From: Pseudomonadota bacterium
GTDB taxonomy: Bacteria > Pseudomonadota > Gammaproteobacteria > Burkholderiales > SG8-39
DNA: 36,110 bases
Direction: 5' to 3'
NCBI GenBank assembly: GCA_025352885.1
Contig: JANXRZ010000104.1
Span: 1 to 36,110, forward strand
Positions 1 through 6,293 of the stretch are shown in pieces. Below the pieces are notes generated by a model. That model was not told where the DNA came from. It did not search any database and worked only from the letters and a program-made list of their open reading frames with translations. The first letter of the stretch is position 1; every line of letters starts with the position of its first letter. The position numbers and the translations under genes were made by a program.

Positions 1-8
1 GAAACAGT

Positions 9-29
9 AAGTCGACTCTGACCCCACTT
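9..29 (-). repeat. REP-like short repeat, copy A
   Basis: This copy contains TCGACTCTGACCCCACTT on the + strand (12-29), the same 18-base core found at 1932-1949 and 1964-1981 and, in reverse complement, at 4098-4115. It lies about 45 bases upstream of the broken cupin gene. With copy E it shares 21 bases including the flanking AAG. Short dispersed repeats of this TGGGGTCAGA type often accompany REP-associated Y1 transposases in proteobacteria. No such transposase is visible in this window. Confidence 0.8.
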
Positions 30-73
30 CTAGTATTTGTGGCTACACTTTCTGCCCGAAGAAGGAGAAACCG

Positions 74-425
74 ATGAAGGACCTGACCAAGGGCCCGGCG
101 ATGGTGGTAGGGCCCGAAGAGGGCGCTTCGTACTGGCAGCCGGCGCCACACTCGGGCTATATGACGGTGAAGCTCGGACCGCACAACCTGCCGCCCGAGC
201 GGCCGCACAATCCCTTCTCGCCATAACGACGGTGAAGGGGACATGAAGTTCGTCTGGTTCTTCACCCCGCCGGGTTTGGAAAAAGTGGTCGAAGCCGCCG
301 GCAAGCCGCGCAAGGCGGGCGAATCGCGCCCGGAAACCATCGAGCGCCCGGCCAACATGGGCGACGTGCTCAAGCTCGCCGGCTACGCAACCCCTGAAGA
401 AATCCTCGCCTCGTCGGGCAAGTAA
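74..425 (+). pseudogene. cupin-domain protein with internal deletion
   Basis: A good Shine-Dalgarno GAAGGAG (61-67) precedes the ATG at 74. The first frame reads MKDLTKGPAMVVGPEEGASY and on to a TAA at 224-226 after 50 codons. A second frame, open from about 216 to the TAA at 423-425, continues with HNDGEGDMKFVWFFTPPGLE and an acidic tail, which looks like the C-terminal strand and tail of a small cupin (usually about 150-170 residues). The central barrel strands with the metal-binding histidines and glutamate are absent, and the halves are in different frames. I therefore read this as one gene that lost an internal segment near 195-222. The C-terminal part could be translated alone from the ATG at 243, but it would not form a cupin barrel. 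The intact gene would have preceded the monooxygenase in a catabolic operon. Confidence 0.72.
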
Positions 426-444
426 GCGGCGCGCGACGCGGCCG

Positions 445-1638
445 GTGCGCATCGCGATCGTCGGCGCGGGGCTCGGAGGCCTCGTCGCTGCCATTGCGCT
501 TCGCCGCGCTGGATTCGAGCCCGTCATCTACGAGCAGGCGCAGGCTTGCGGTGAAGTCGGTGCCGGGATCCAGGTCGGCCCGAACGCCGTGAAGGTATTG
601 CGTGCGCTCGACCTCGAATCGGGTCTCGAGCGGTTCGGCGCGATACCTGAGCATCATGTGGGCCGCAGCTGGAAGAGCGGGCGCGTGCTGTTCAAGTCCG
701 CGACGCGCGTGGCGTGTCTGGAGCGCTTCGGCGCTGCGTTCTACCAGGTGCAGCGCTCGGACCTGCATGCACACCTGCGTCGCGCGCTTCCGGCAGACGC
801 GATCCGCCTTGGCGTGCGCTGCGAGAGCGTGGATGCGGCCACGACGACGATCCGCTTTGCCGACGGCACGCACGAAGCGTTCGACGCCATCATCGGCGCC
901 GACGGCATCCATTCGATGGTGCGAGGCTGTCTCCTCGGGCCGGGAAAACCGCGCTTCACGGGCGTGATCTGCTGGCGCGGGCAGACGACGGCAGATCGCC
1001 TTCCCCCCGGGCTCATCGGCCCCGATTCACTCAACTGGATGGGGCCGGGCGGGTGCATCGTCCATTACTACGTGAGGCCCGGCGAGCTTGTGAACTGGAT
1101 AGCGCACCGCACGAGCGACGTGTGGGCCGACGAATCGTGGTCGCTCGAGGGCGACAAGGACGAAATGCTCAAGGCGTTTCCGGGATGGCATCCTTCACTG
1201 ATCACGCTCATGGCCGCTACCGAGCGCTGCTACAAATGGGCGATTCTCGACCGTGAGCCGCTGCCCAAGTGGGGCGAAGGGTGCGTCACGCTGCTTGGCG
1301 ATGCGGCGCATCCGATGCAGCCTTTCCTCGCGCAGGGCGGGGCGATGGCAATGGAAGATGGCTTCATGCTTGCCGAATCGCTCCGCGCGACGCCGGAAGA
1401 CATTCCGGGGGCGCTTGTGCGCTACGAGGCCATGCGCCGCCCCCGTACTGCGCGTGTGCAGCTCAGCTCGCGTGCACGCGCCGACATCTGCCAGGTCGCC
1501 TCGCCGTGGAAAACGTTCAAGCGCGATGTCGGCTACCTTTACAACCAGTGGTTCAACCCCGGCGCCGCCGTGCAGAAGGCCGACTGGATCTACGAATACG
1601 ATGTGGCAGCGCAAATGCGCCAATTGCGAGCCGCCTGA
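445..1638 (+). CDS. FAD-dependent monooxygenase, salicylate-hydroxylase-like
   Basis: This 397-residue class A flavoprotein monooxygenase is likely to hydroxylate an aromatic acid using NAD(P)H and O2 in the cytoplasm. The N-terminus carries the FAD Rossmann motif IVGAGLGGLVAAIALRRAGF, followed by the middle motif IGADGIHSMVR and the FAD-ribityl motif GDAAHPMQPFLAQGG near residue 290. The length matches 3-hydroxybenzoate 6-hydroxylase and salicylate hydroxylase relatives. The GTG at 445 is chosen because the FAD motif must begin within a few residues of the start. It is 20 bases after the cupin stop with no strong ribosome-binding site, so coupling to upstream translation is plausible. A gutted cupin gene and a gutted binding-protein gene flank it, so this may be the only intact member of an old operon. 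Substrate cannot be assigned. Confidence 0.9.
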   Translation: MRIAIVGAGLGGLVAAIALRRAGFEPVIYEQAQACGEVGAGIQVGPNAVKVLRALDLESGLERFGAIPEHHVGRSWKSGRVLFKSATRVACLERFGAAFYQVQRSDLHAHLRRALPADAIRLGVRCESVDAATTTIRFADGTHEAFDAIIGADGIHSMVRGCLLGPGKPRFTGVICWRGQTTADRLPPGLIGPDSLNWMGPGGCIVHYYVRPGELVNWIAHRTSDVWADESWSLEGDKDEMLKAFPGWHPSLITLMAATERCYKWAILDREPLPKWGEGCVTLLGDAAHPMQPFLAQGGAMAMEDGFMLAESLRATPEDIPGALVRYEAMRRPRTARVQLSSRARADICQVASPWKTFKRDVGYLYNQWFNPGAAVQKADWIYEYDVAAQMRQLRAA

Positions 1639-1650
1639 ATGGAGTTACGG

Positions 1651-1880
1651 ATGAAGCGTTTCCTGGCCGGCGGCCTCCGGGCCGCAGTGTTGTCCCTCGG
1701 CCTCGATTGCAGCGCGAAATCGCGCGCGTCGCCCAACTTCCGGACGTGCGCCAGAGGATGGAAGCAACTGGTAACGAAGCCGTCGGCAGCACACTCGAGG
1801 AATTCGAGGCCAAGTTCAAGGCCGACGTCGCGCGATTCAAGAAGATCGTGCAGGATGCACGCCTCCCCCAGCAGGATTAA
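1651..1880 (+). pseudogene. Bug/TctC substrate-binding protein remnant
   Basis: The ATG at 1651, after GGAG at 1641, starts a signal-peptide-like sequence MKRFLAGGLRAAVLSLGL. Within 20 codons the matching frame is lost. A different frame then reads LQREIARVAQLPDVRQRMEA and on through a Lys/Phe-rich C-terminus ending KKIVQDARLPQQD at the TAA 1878-1880. That end is typical of the last 55-60 residues of tripartite tricarboxylate transporter binding proteins, which are about 320 residues long. About 240-260 central residues are missing, with the junction near 1700. This is the second internal-deletion remnant within 1.5 kb, on the other side of an intact monooxygenase gene. It has no expected function. 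Confidence 0.75.
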
Positions 1881-1899
1881 CCATTGCGTTTCCCACGTT

Positions 1900-1946
1900 T
1901 GGGGTCAGAGTCGATTGTCGACGCGCATAAATCGACTCTGACCCCA
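1900..1946. repeat. inverted pair of REP-like repeats, copies B and C
   Basis: TGGGGTCAGAGTCGAT at 1900-1915 is the exact reverse complement of 1931-1946, giving a 16-bp perfect inverted repeat around a 15-base loop that itself holds GTCGAC. Copy C extends to 1949 as the full 18-base core. The arrangement resembles paired REP elements. It could form a strong cruciform or an RNA hairpin between the Bug remnant and the acyl-CoA dehydrogenase, possibly insulating the two, although no T-run follows. Confidence 0.88.
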
Positions 1947-1963
1947 CTTGTGGTTTACATAAC

Positions 1964-1985
1964 TCGACTCTGACCCCACTTATGG
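1964..1985 (-). repeat. REP-like repeat copy D, abutting a start codon
   Basis: The 18-base core is at 1964-1981. Including ATGG (1982-1985), 22 bases are identical in reverse complement to copy E at 4094-4115. The ATG of the acyl-CoA dehydrogenase gene is therefore the immediate edge of the repeat, which occupies the place where a ribosome-binding site would be. Confidence 0.85.
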
Positions 1986-3148
1986 AATTTGCTTTCAGCC
2001 AGGAGCAGGACGCGATCAGGGAGGCGATCGGGAAGATCTGCGCGCAATTCGGTGATGAATACTGGCTGAAGAAAGACAAGGAGGGTGGGTTCCCGACGGA
2101 GCTGCACCATGCCTTGGCGCGCGACGGGTGGCTCGGCATTGCGATGCCTGAGTCACACGGCGGCTCGGGCCTCGGCATCACAGAGGCCGCGATCATGATG
2201 CAGACGATTGCGGAGTCGGGCGCCGGGTTCTCGGGCGCCTCGGCCGTCCATATGAACATCTTCGGCCTCAATCCCGTGGTGGTCTTCGGCACCGAGGACC
2301 AGAAGAAACGCATGCTGCCGAACCTGATCGCGGGCAAGGAGCGCGCTTGCTTCGCGGTCACCGAGCCGAACACCGGCCTGAATACCACGCGCATCAAAAC
2401 CAAGGCGGAGAAGAAGGGCGACAAGTACATCGTCTCCGGCCAAAAGGTCTGGATCTCAACCGCGCAGGTCGCCGAGAAGATCCTGCTGCTCGCGCGCACC
2501 ACGCCGATCGAGGAGTGCAAGAAACCGGCCGACGGCCTCACCCTTTTCTATACCGACTTCGACCGCAAGCATGTCGAGGTGCACGAGATCGAGAAGCTGG
2601 GGCGCAAATGCGTCGACTCGAACCAGGTCTTCTTCGACGGCATGCCGATCCCCGAGGCCGATCGCATCGGCGAGGAAGGCAAAGGCTTCCAGTACATCCT
2701 CCACGGCATGAATCCCGAGCGGATCCTCATTGCTTCGGAGTCGGTGGGCCTCGGACGCTGCGCGCTCAGCCGAGCGACGCAGTACGCCAAGGAGCGCATT
2801 GTCTTCGACCGTCCCATCGGGCAGAACCAGGGCATCCAGCATCCGCTCGCGGCCAACTGGATGGCGCTGGAGGCGGCCAACCTCATGGTCTTCAAGGCGG
2901 CGTGGCTGTATGACTCGGGGAAGCCCTCGGGTGCGGAAGCGAATGCGGCGAAGTATCTGGCGGGAGAGGCGGGGTTCGATGCCTGTCAGCAGGCGGTCAT
3001 GACGCACGGCGGGTATGGCTACGCAAAGGAGTATCACGTCGAGCGCTACCTTCGCGAGTCGCTTATCGGGCGCATTGCGCCGGTGAGCCCGCAACTGGTG
3101 CTGTGCTTCATTGCCGAGCGTGTGCTCGGGCTGCCGAAATCATACTGA
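1982..3148 (+). CDS. acyl-CoA dehydrogenase family protein
   Basis: This 388-residue FAD enzyme has the full acyl-CoA dehydrogenase layout: an N-terminal helical domain beginning MEFAFSQEQDAIREAIGK, a middle strand domain with CFAVTEPNTGLNTTRIKT and KVWISTA, and a C-terminal helical domain with YAKERIVFDRPIGQNQGIQH and THGGYGYAKEYHVERYLRE. The segment RIAPVSPQL places Pro367 where medium-chain enzymes have the catalytic Glu of IYEGTSQI. Glu246, in NPERI, lies where isovaleryl- and long-chain enzymes carry their base, so activity through Glu246 is possible. The start fits the family exactly, yet the bases before it are repeat copy D with no ribosome-binding site, so translation may be weak. 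A hot-dog protein and a monooxygenase gene follow on the same strand. The likely role is oxidation of an acyl-CoA from aromatic or branched acid breakdown. Confidence 0.92.
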   Translation: MEFAFSQEQDAIREAIGKICAQFGDEYWLKKDKEGGFPTELHHALARDGWLGIAMPESHGGSGLGITEAAIMMQTIAESGAGFSGASAVHMNIFGLNPVVVFGTEDQKKRMLPNLIAGKERACFAVTEPNTGLNTTRIKTKAEKKGDKYIVSGQKVWISTAQVAEKILLLARTTPIEECKKPADGLTLFYTDFDRKHVEVHEIEKLGRKCVDSNQVFFDGMPIPEADRIGEEGKGFQYILHGMNPERILIASESVGLGRCALSRATQYAKERIVFDRPIGQNQGIQHPLAANWMALEAANLMVFKAAWLYDSGKPSGAEANAAKYLAGEAGFDACQQAVMTHGGYGYAKEYHVERYLRESLIGRIAPVSPQLVLCFIAERVLGLPKSY

Positions 3149-3186
3149 ATTCACAACATTTCTTTACGTAGAACCAACAGCCACGC

Positions 3187-3198
3187 GGCTTATAAGCC
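3187..3198. promoter_or_regulatory. 12-bp perfect palindrome, possible operator
   Basis: GGCTTATAAGCC is a perfect palindrome in the AT-rich 77-base gap between the acyl-CoA dehydrogenase stop and the MaoC-like ATG, 28 bases before that ATG. This gap is less GC-rich than its surroundings. A promoter or operator for the downstream pair is plausible but not shown. Confidence 0.35.
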
Positions 3199-3225
3199 AA
3201 TTTGCATCATAAAACAGGTATAAAA

Positions 3226-3684
3226 ATGACTAAAGACCTTCCCGTCGTCGGCCGCGGCTTCTGCTACGAGGATCTGCCCCTCGGTTATAAATTCCGCACC
3301 CATCGCCGTACCATCGCCGAGAGCGACCTGACCGCGTTCGTGAACCTCACGTGGCTGACCGAGGAGCTCTTCGCGGTCGAAGGCGATGACGGCCGCGCGA
3401 TCAAGGGCCGGGCCGTCCCCGGTGCGCTCGTTTACTCGTTTGCCGAAGGGCTGCTGCTGCCGACGATGCAGGACACCGGCCTCGCCTTCCTCGGTGCGCA
3501 CCTCGACATCAAGGGCCCCACCCGGGTGGGCGACACCATCCATGTGGAAGCCGAAGTGACCGAAGCAAGGTTGACCTCCAAGGGTGACCGCGGCCTAGTG
3601 CGCACTGCGAACATCGTCGTGAACCAGGAAGGCCGGACCGTGCTCGCTTACGACCCGCTGCGCATGCTCAAGCGCCGCGGCTAG
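3226..3684 (+). CDS. MaoC-like hot-dog protein
   Basis: This 152-residue protein has single hot-dog fold signatures: an N-terminal YEDLPLGYKFRTHRRTIAES, then PGALVYSFAEGLLLPTMQDT (the central-helix region) and FLGAHLDIKGPTRVGDTIHV, and a closing VVNQEGRTVLAYDPLRML. This matches MaoC/R-hydratase relatives that hydrate enoyl-CoA. In active R-hydratases the motif is D-x(4)-H, as in DFNPLHLD. Here the aligned stretch reads FVNLTWLTEELF and shows neither residue, so catalysis by the standard dyad is doubtful. It may bind an acyl-CoA or act with another mechanism. An in-frame ATG at 3202 exists, but 3226 is better because residue 1 then falls just before the conserved N-terminal strand. It lies 9 bases before the next gene and is likely co-transcribed with it. 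Confidence 0.82.
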   Translation: MTKDLPVVGRGFCYEDLPLGYKFRTHRRTIAESDLTAFVNLTWLTEELFAVEGDDGRAIKGRAVPGALVYSFAEGLLLPTMQDTGLAFLGAHLDIKGPTRVGDTIHVEAEVTEARLTSKGDRGLVRTANIVVNQEGRTVLAYDPLRMLKRRG

Positions 3685-3693
3685 GGAGCGAGC

Positions 3694-4923
3694 TTGGCGC
3701 CGATCCTCATCATCGGCGGCGGAATTGGCGGGATCACGCTTGCGCTGTCGCTGCACCAGGCCGGCCTGCCCTGCCGCATTTTCGAGGCGGCACCGGAAAT
3801 CAAGGCCCTCGGCGTAGGCATCAACCTGCTCCCGCATGCGATGCGCGAATACACGGAGCTCGGACTGCAGCATGTGCTGGCCGCCGTCGCCGTCGAGACG
3901 AAAGAATTCTGCTACTACGACCGCTTCGGTCACTTCATCTACAAGGAGCCGAGAGGGCGCTTCGCCGGCTACGACTGGCCGCAACTTTCGATCCACCGTG
4001 GTGACCTGCACAAGGTGCTCCTCGACGCGGCGCTCGAGCGCCTCGGCGCCGACTGCTTCCTCCCCGGCAAGAAATGCGTCGCCATTACGCAAACCATAAG
4101 TGGGGTCAGAGTCGACTTTTCGGACGGGACCTCGGCCGACGGCACGGCGGCGATCGGCTGCGACGGCATTCACTCGGCGGTGCGCAAGCAACTTCACCCC
4201 AAAGAGGGCCCGCCCGCCTACCAAAGCATCAACATGTGGCGCGGGATAACGCGCGGGAAGCCGTATCTATCAGGCGCGAGCATGGTGATCGCCGGCTGGC
4301 TGGAGGTCGGCAAAATGGTCGCCTATCCGATCCGCAATCTTCCGGACGGAACGCAACTCATCAACTGGGTCGCCGAGATCCAATCGCCCAGGAACGTCCT
4401 GCAAGACTGGAACCTCGCCGGCAAGCTCGAGGATTTCTATCCCGTGTTTGCCGATCGAACACACGACTGGCTCGATATCGCCGCGATGGTCCGCAACGCA
4501 GAGAGCATCCTCGAATACCCGATGGTCGATCGCGATCCGCTGCCCTGGTGGACGCAAGGCCGGATCACCCTCTTGGGAGACGCCGCGCATCCCATGTATC
4601 CGCGCGGCTCGAACGGCGGCGGGCAGGCGATCCTCGATGCGCGGGTGCTGGCAGGCTGCCTGCGCCGTGAAGCCGACGTGCCCACGGCGCTTGCAGCCTA
4701 CGAAGCGGCGCGTCTCAAGCCGGCCTATGAAGTGGTGATCGCGAACCGCTCGGTCGGCCCGGATGCGATCCTGCGATTGGTGCACGAACGGACCGGCGAC
4801 AAGCCTTTCGACCGAGTCGAAGACGTCATCTCGCAGGAAGAACTGCTCGCCATCGCTGAGAAGTACAAGCGAATCGCGGGGTTCGAGCGAGAGGCGCTGC
4901 GCAAGCGCGAGTCGTTCGTCTAA
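3694..4923 (+). CDS. PhzS-like flavin-dependent monooxygenase
   Basis: This 409-residue class A flavin monooxygenase starts at a TTG preceded by GGGAGCGAG. The FAD motif ILIIGGGIGGITLALSLHQA is at the very N-terminus. RGDLHKVLLDAALERLG, IGCDGIHSAVR and LLGDAAHPMYPRGSNGGGQA are characteristic of the branch containing PhzS (5-methylphenazine-1-carboxylate monooxygenase) and uncharacterised soil relatives. The substrate is unknown, probably an aromatic or N-heterocyclic acid. REP-like repeat copy E (4094-4115) lies inside the gene and is read in frame, giving residues 135-141 ISGVRVD, without breaking the fold pattern. The stop TAA (4921-4923) overlaps by three bases the stop of the convergent threonine ammonia-lyase gene. 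Confidence 0.9.
   Translation: MAPILIIGGGIGGITLALSLHQAGLPCRIFEAAPEIKALGVGINLLPHAMREYTELGLQHVLAAVAVETKEFCYYDRFGHFIYKEPRGRFAGYDWPQLSIHRGDLHKVLLDAALERLGADCFLPGKKCVAITQTISGVRVDFSDGTSADGTAAIGCDGIHSAVRKQLHPKEGPPAYQSINMWRGITRGKPYLSGASMVIAGWLEVGKMVAYPIRNLPDGTQLINWVAEIQSPRNVLQDWNLAGKLEDFYPVFADRTHDWLDIAAMVRNAESILEYPMVDRDPLPWWTQGRITLLGDAAHPMYPRGSNGGGQAILDARVLAGCLRREADVPTALAAYEAARLKPAYEVVIANRSVGPDAILRLVHERTGDKPFDRVEDVISQEELLAIAEKYKRIAGFEREALRKRESFV
4094..4115 (+). repeat. REP-like repeat copy E inside a coding sequence
   Basis: These 22 bases are the exact reverse complement of 1964-1985. Read in the monooxygenase frame they encode ISGVRVD within a strand-turn-strand region before DFSDGT. A 22-base identity with an extragenic repeat 2.1 kb away is unlikely to be chance. 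It implies that the element entered, or was copied into, the gene and was tolerated. Confidence 0.85.
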
Positions 4924-6122
4924 GCCAGCAGCGCGACTTTTACGCCCGCAACCTCGAGCGCAGCGACGAGCGCACCGGTATGCGCTTTGTCGCGCGTTTC
5001 GATGACGAACTCGACCTCGGGCGTCTTCACCGACGCAATCCCGAAGACTCTCTGGTGCTGCACCTCGACGATGTTGCCGCCGGCCTCGCCGATCAAGGTG
5101 GTGACTTTCGCGAGACTGCCGGCGATATCGGGCAACGCCACATGCAGGCGCACGAGGCGCCCGTCGCGCACCAATCCGCGCATCAGCACAGCCGAGAGGA
5201 GCCGCGTGTCGATGTTGCCGCCGCAGAGGGGGATCGCCACGCGTTGGCCGCGGAACTTGTCACCATGCGCCATCAATGCGGCCAGCCCCGCGGCACCCGC
5301 GCCTTCCGCGACGGTTTTTTCCATCTCGACCAAGGCCACGATGGCCTGCTCGATGGTGTCTTCCTCAACCAGCACTACCTCATCGACCAGTTCCTTGCAG
5401 AGCGCCAACGCCAGGTCGCCGACGTCCCGTACGGCGAGGCCCTCTGCGATGGTGTCGCCGCCTACGTTGACCGCCTGGCCCGCGAGGCGCTGGTACATGG
5501 CGCAGTAGCGCGTCGATTCGACACCGATGACCCGGACGCCGGGCCGCAGGGCCTTGGCCGCGACCGCCATGCCGGCGATGAGTCCACCGCCGCCGATCGG
5601 CACCACCATGCAGTCCAGGTCCGGGCAGTCCTCGAGGATCTCCAGGGCAACGGTTCCCTGGCCGGCGATCACATCCGCGTCGTCGTACGGATGCACGAAG
5701 ACGAGACCCTCACGCTGGGCCAGGTCCCGGGCGAAGGCCGCTGCGTCGGCGAGCGTGTCGCCCTCCAGCCTGAGGTCCGCACCGAGGACCTCCGTGCCGC
5801 GAACTTTCGTATTCGGCGTCCCCTTGGGCATCACGATTACCGCCCGGATACCGAGCCGGGCGGCGTGATAGGCGACCCCTTGCGCGTGGTTCCCCGCGCT
5901 CATGGCGATCACGCCCCGCGCACGTTCGGAAGGAGAAAGCTGCAGCAGTTTGTTCAACGCCCCCCGCTCCTTGAAGGACGCCGTGAATTGCAGGTTTTCG
6001 AACTTGAGGAACACTTCGGCGCCGGTCAGCGCGGAAAGCGTCCGGCTATGAAGGAGGGGAGTGCGGACGACTGCTCCGGCTATTCGCCGGGCAGCGGCCT
6101 CGATGTCATGGAGCGACGGCAT
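4920..6122 (-). CDS. ilvA: threonine ammonia-lyase with C-terminal ACT domain
   Basis: This 400-residue PLP enzyme deaminates threonine (and serine) to 2-oxobutyrate and ammonia, the first step toward isoleucine or threonine catabolism. The PLP lysine is Lys51 in TASFKERGALNKL, the phosphate-binding glycine loop is PIGGGGLIAG (about 176-184), and SAGNHAQGVAYHAARLG is present. Residues from about 325 on form one ACT-like domain (HVALPDIAGSLAKVTTLIGE), so this is the medium-length, single-ACT form rather than the 500-residue biosynthetic form. The ATG at 6122 gives the expected N-terminus. It lies about 35 bases from a LexA box whose flanks could also hold promoter elements facing this gene. 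It is convergent with, and overlaps the stop codon of, the upstream monooxygenase. The tdcB-like name would also be acceptable. Confidence 0.94.
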   Translation of the reverse strand: MPSLHDIEAAARRIAGAVVRTPLLHSRTLSALTGAEVFLKFENLQFTASFKERGALNKLLQLSPSERARGVIAMSAGNHAQGVAYHAARLGIRAVIVMPKGTPNTKVRGTEVLGADLRLEGDTLADAAAFARDLAQREGLVFVHPYDDADVIAGQGTVALEILEDCPDLDCMVVPIGGGGLIAGMAVAAKALRPGVRVIGVESTRYCAMYQRLAGQAVNVGGDTIAEGLAVRDVGDLALALCKELVDEVVLVEEDTIEQAIVALVEMEKTVAEGAGAAGLAALMAHGDKFRGQRVAIPLCGGNIDTRLLSAVLMRGLVRDGRLVRLHVALPDIAGSLAKVTTLIGEAGGNIVEVQHQRVFGIASVKTPEVEFVIETRDKAHTGALVAALEVAGVKVALLA

Positions 6123-6137
6123 GCCCGAGGCTAGCAG

Positions 6138-6166
6138 TTGCGGTGATCCCGGACATACTGTATAAA
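6138..6166 (+). promoter_or_regulatory. sigma-70-type promoter overlapping a LexA box
   Basis: The -35 TTGCGG (6138-6143) and -10 TATAAA (6161-6166) are separated by exactly 17 bases. The -10 falls inside the LexA box, so bound LexA would block polymerase. Transcription would begin near 6173 and run rightward into the small ORF at 6216. On the opposite strand TTGAGG and TATTTA with an 18-base spacer could form a weaker promoter toward ilvA. Confidence 0.6.
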
Positions 6167-6173
6167 TACACAG
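6158..6173. promoter_or_regulatory. LexA (SOS) box
   Basis: CTGTATAAATACACAG fits CTGT-N8-ACAG exactly. The 20-base context TACTGTATAAATACACAGTA (6156-6175) matches the enterobacterial consensus TACTGTATATATATACAGTA at 18 of 20 positions. LexA of beta- and gammaproteobacteria recognises this type of site. It lies between divergent reading directions: ilvA to the left and a 25-codon ORF to the right. Confidence 0.82.
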
Positions 6174-6215
6174 TACATCCGATTCACCTCAAATTAATGC
6201 ATCCCGGAGACGCCC

Positions 6216-6293
6216 GTGAACGAATTCGTCCTTGCCGCCGACATCCTGACCTGGTTCCTGGTAGCCACCTGCCTGGCGGCCGGGCACGGCTGA
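6216..6293 (+). CDS. putative SOS-controlled 25-residue hydrophobic peptide
   Basis: A GTG start at 6216 has GGAG at 6205-6208 (7-base spacing). Its 25 codons encode a peptide that begins NEFVLAADILTW after the start and ends CLAAGHG before the TGA at 6291-6293. Residues 4-22 form one hydrophobic segment broken by Asp9, long enough to insert in the inner membrane, and the net charge is negative (Glu3, Asp9). The predicted transcript starts about 43 bases upstream from a promoter whose -10 lies inside a LexA box. The overall design resembles SOS-induced membrane peptides such as TisB, but I recognise no sequence family. No antisense antitoxin RNA is obvious. It ends one base before the stop codon of the convergent nuclease-like gene. 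Too short for homology-free certainty; the promoter geometry is the main support. Confidence 0.5.
   Translation: MNEFVLAADILTWFLVATCLAAGHG

Noticed and set aside
4980-6134. A 384-codon open frame on the + strand
   Set aside because: It lies wholly opposite ilvA, is rich in His, Arg and Asp as GC-rich shadow frames are, and shows no family motif.
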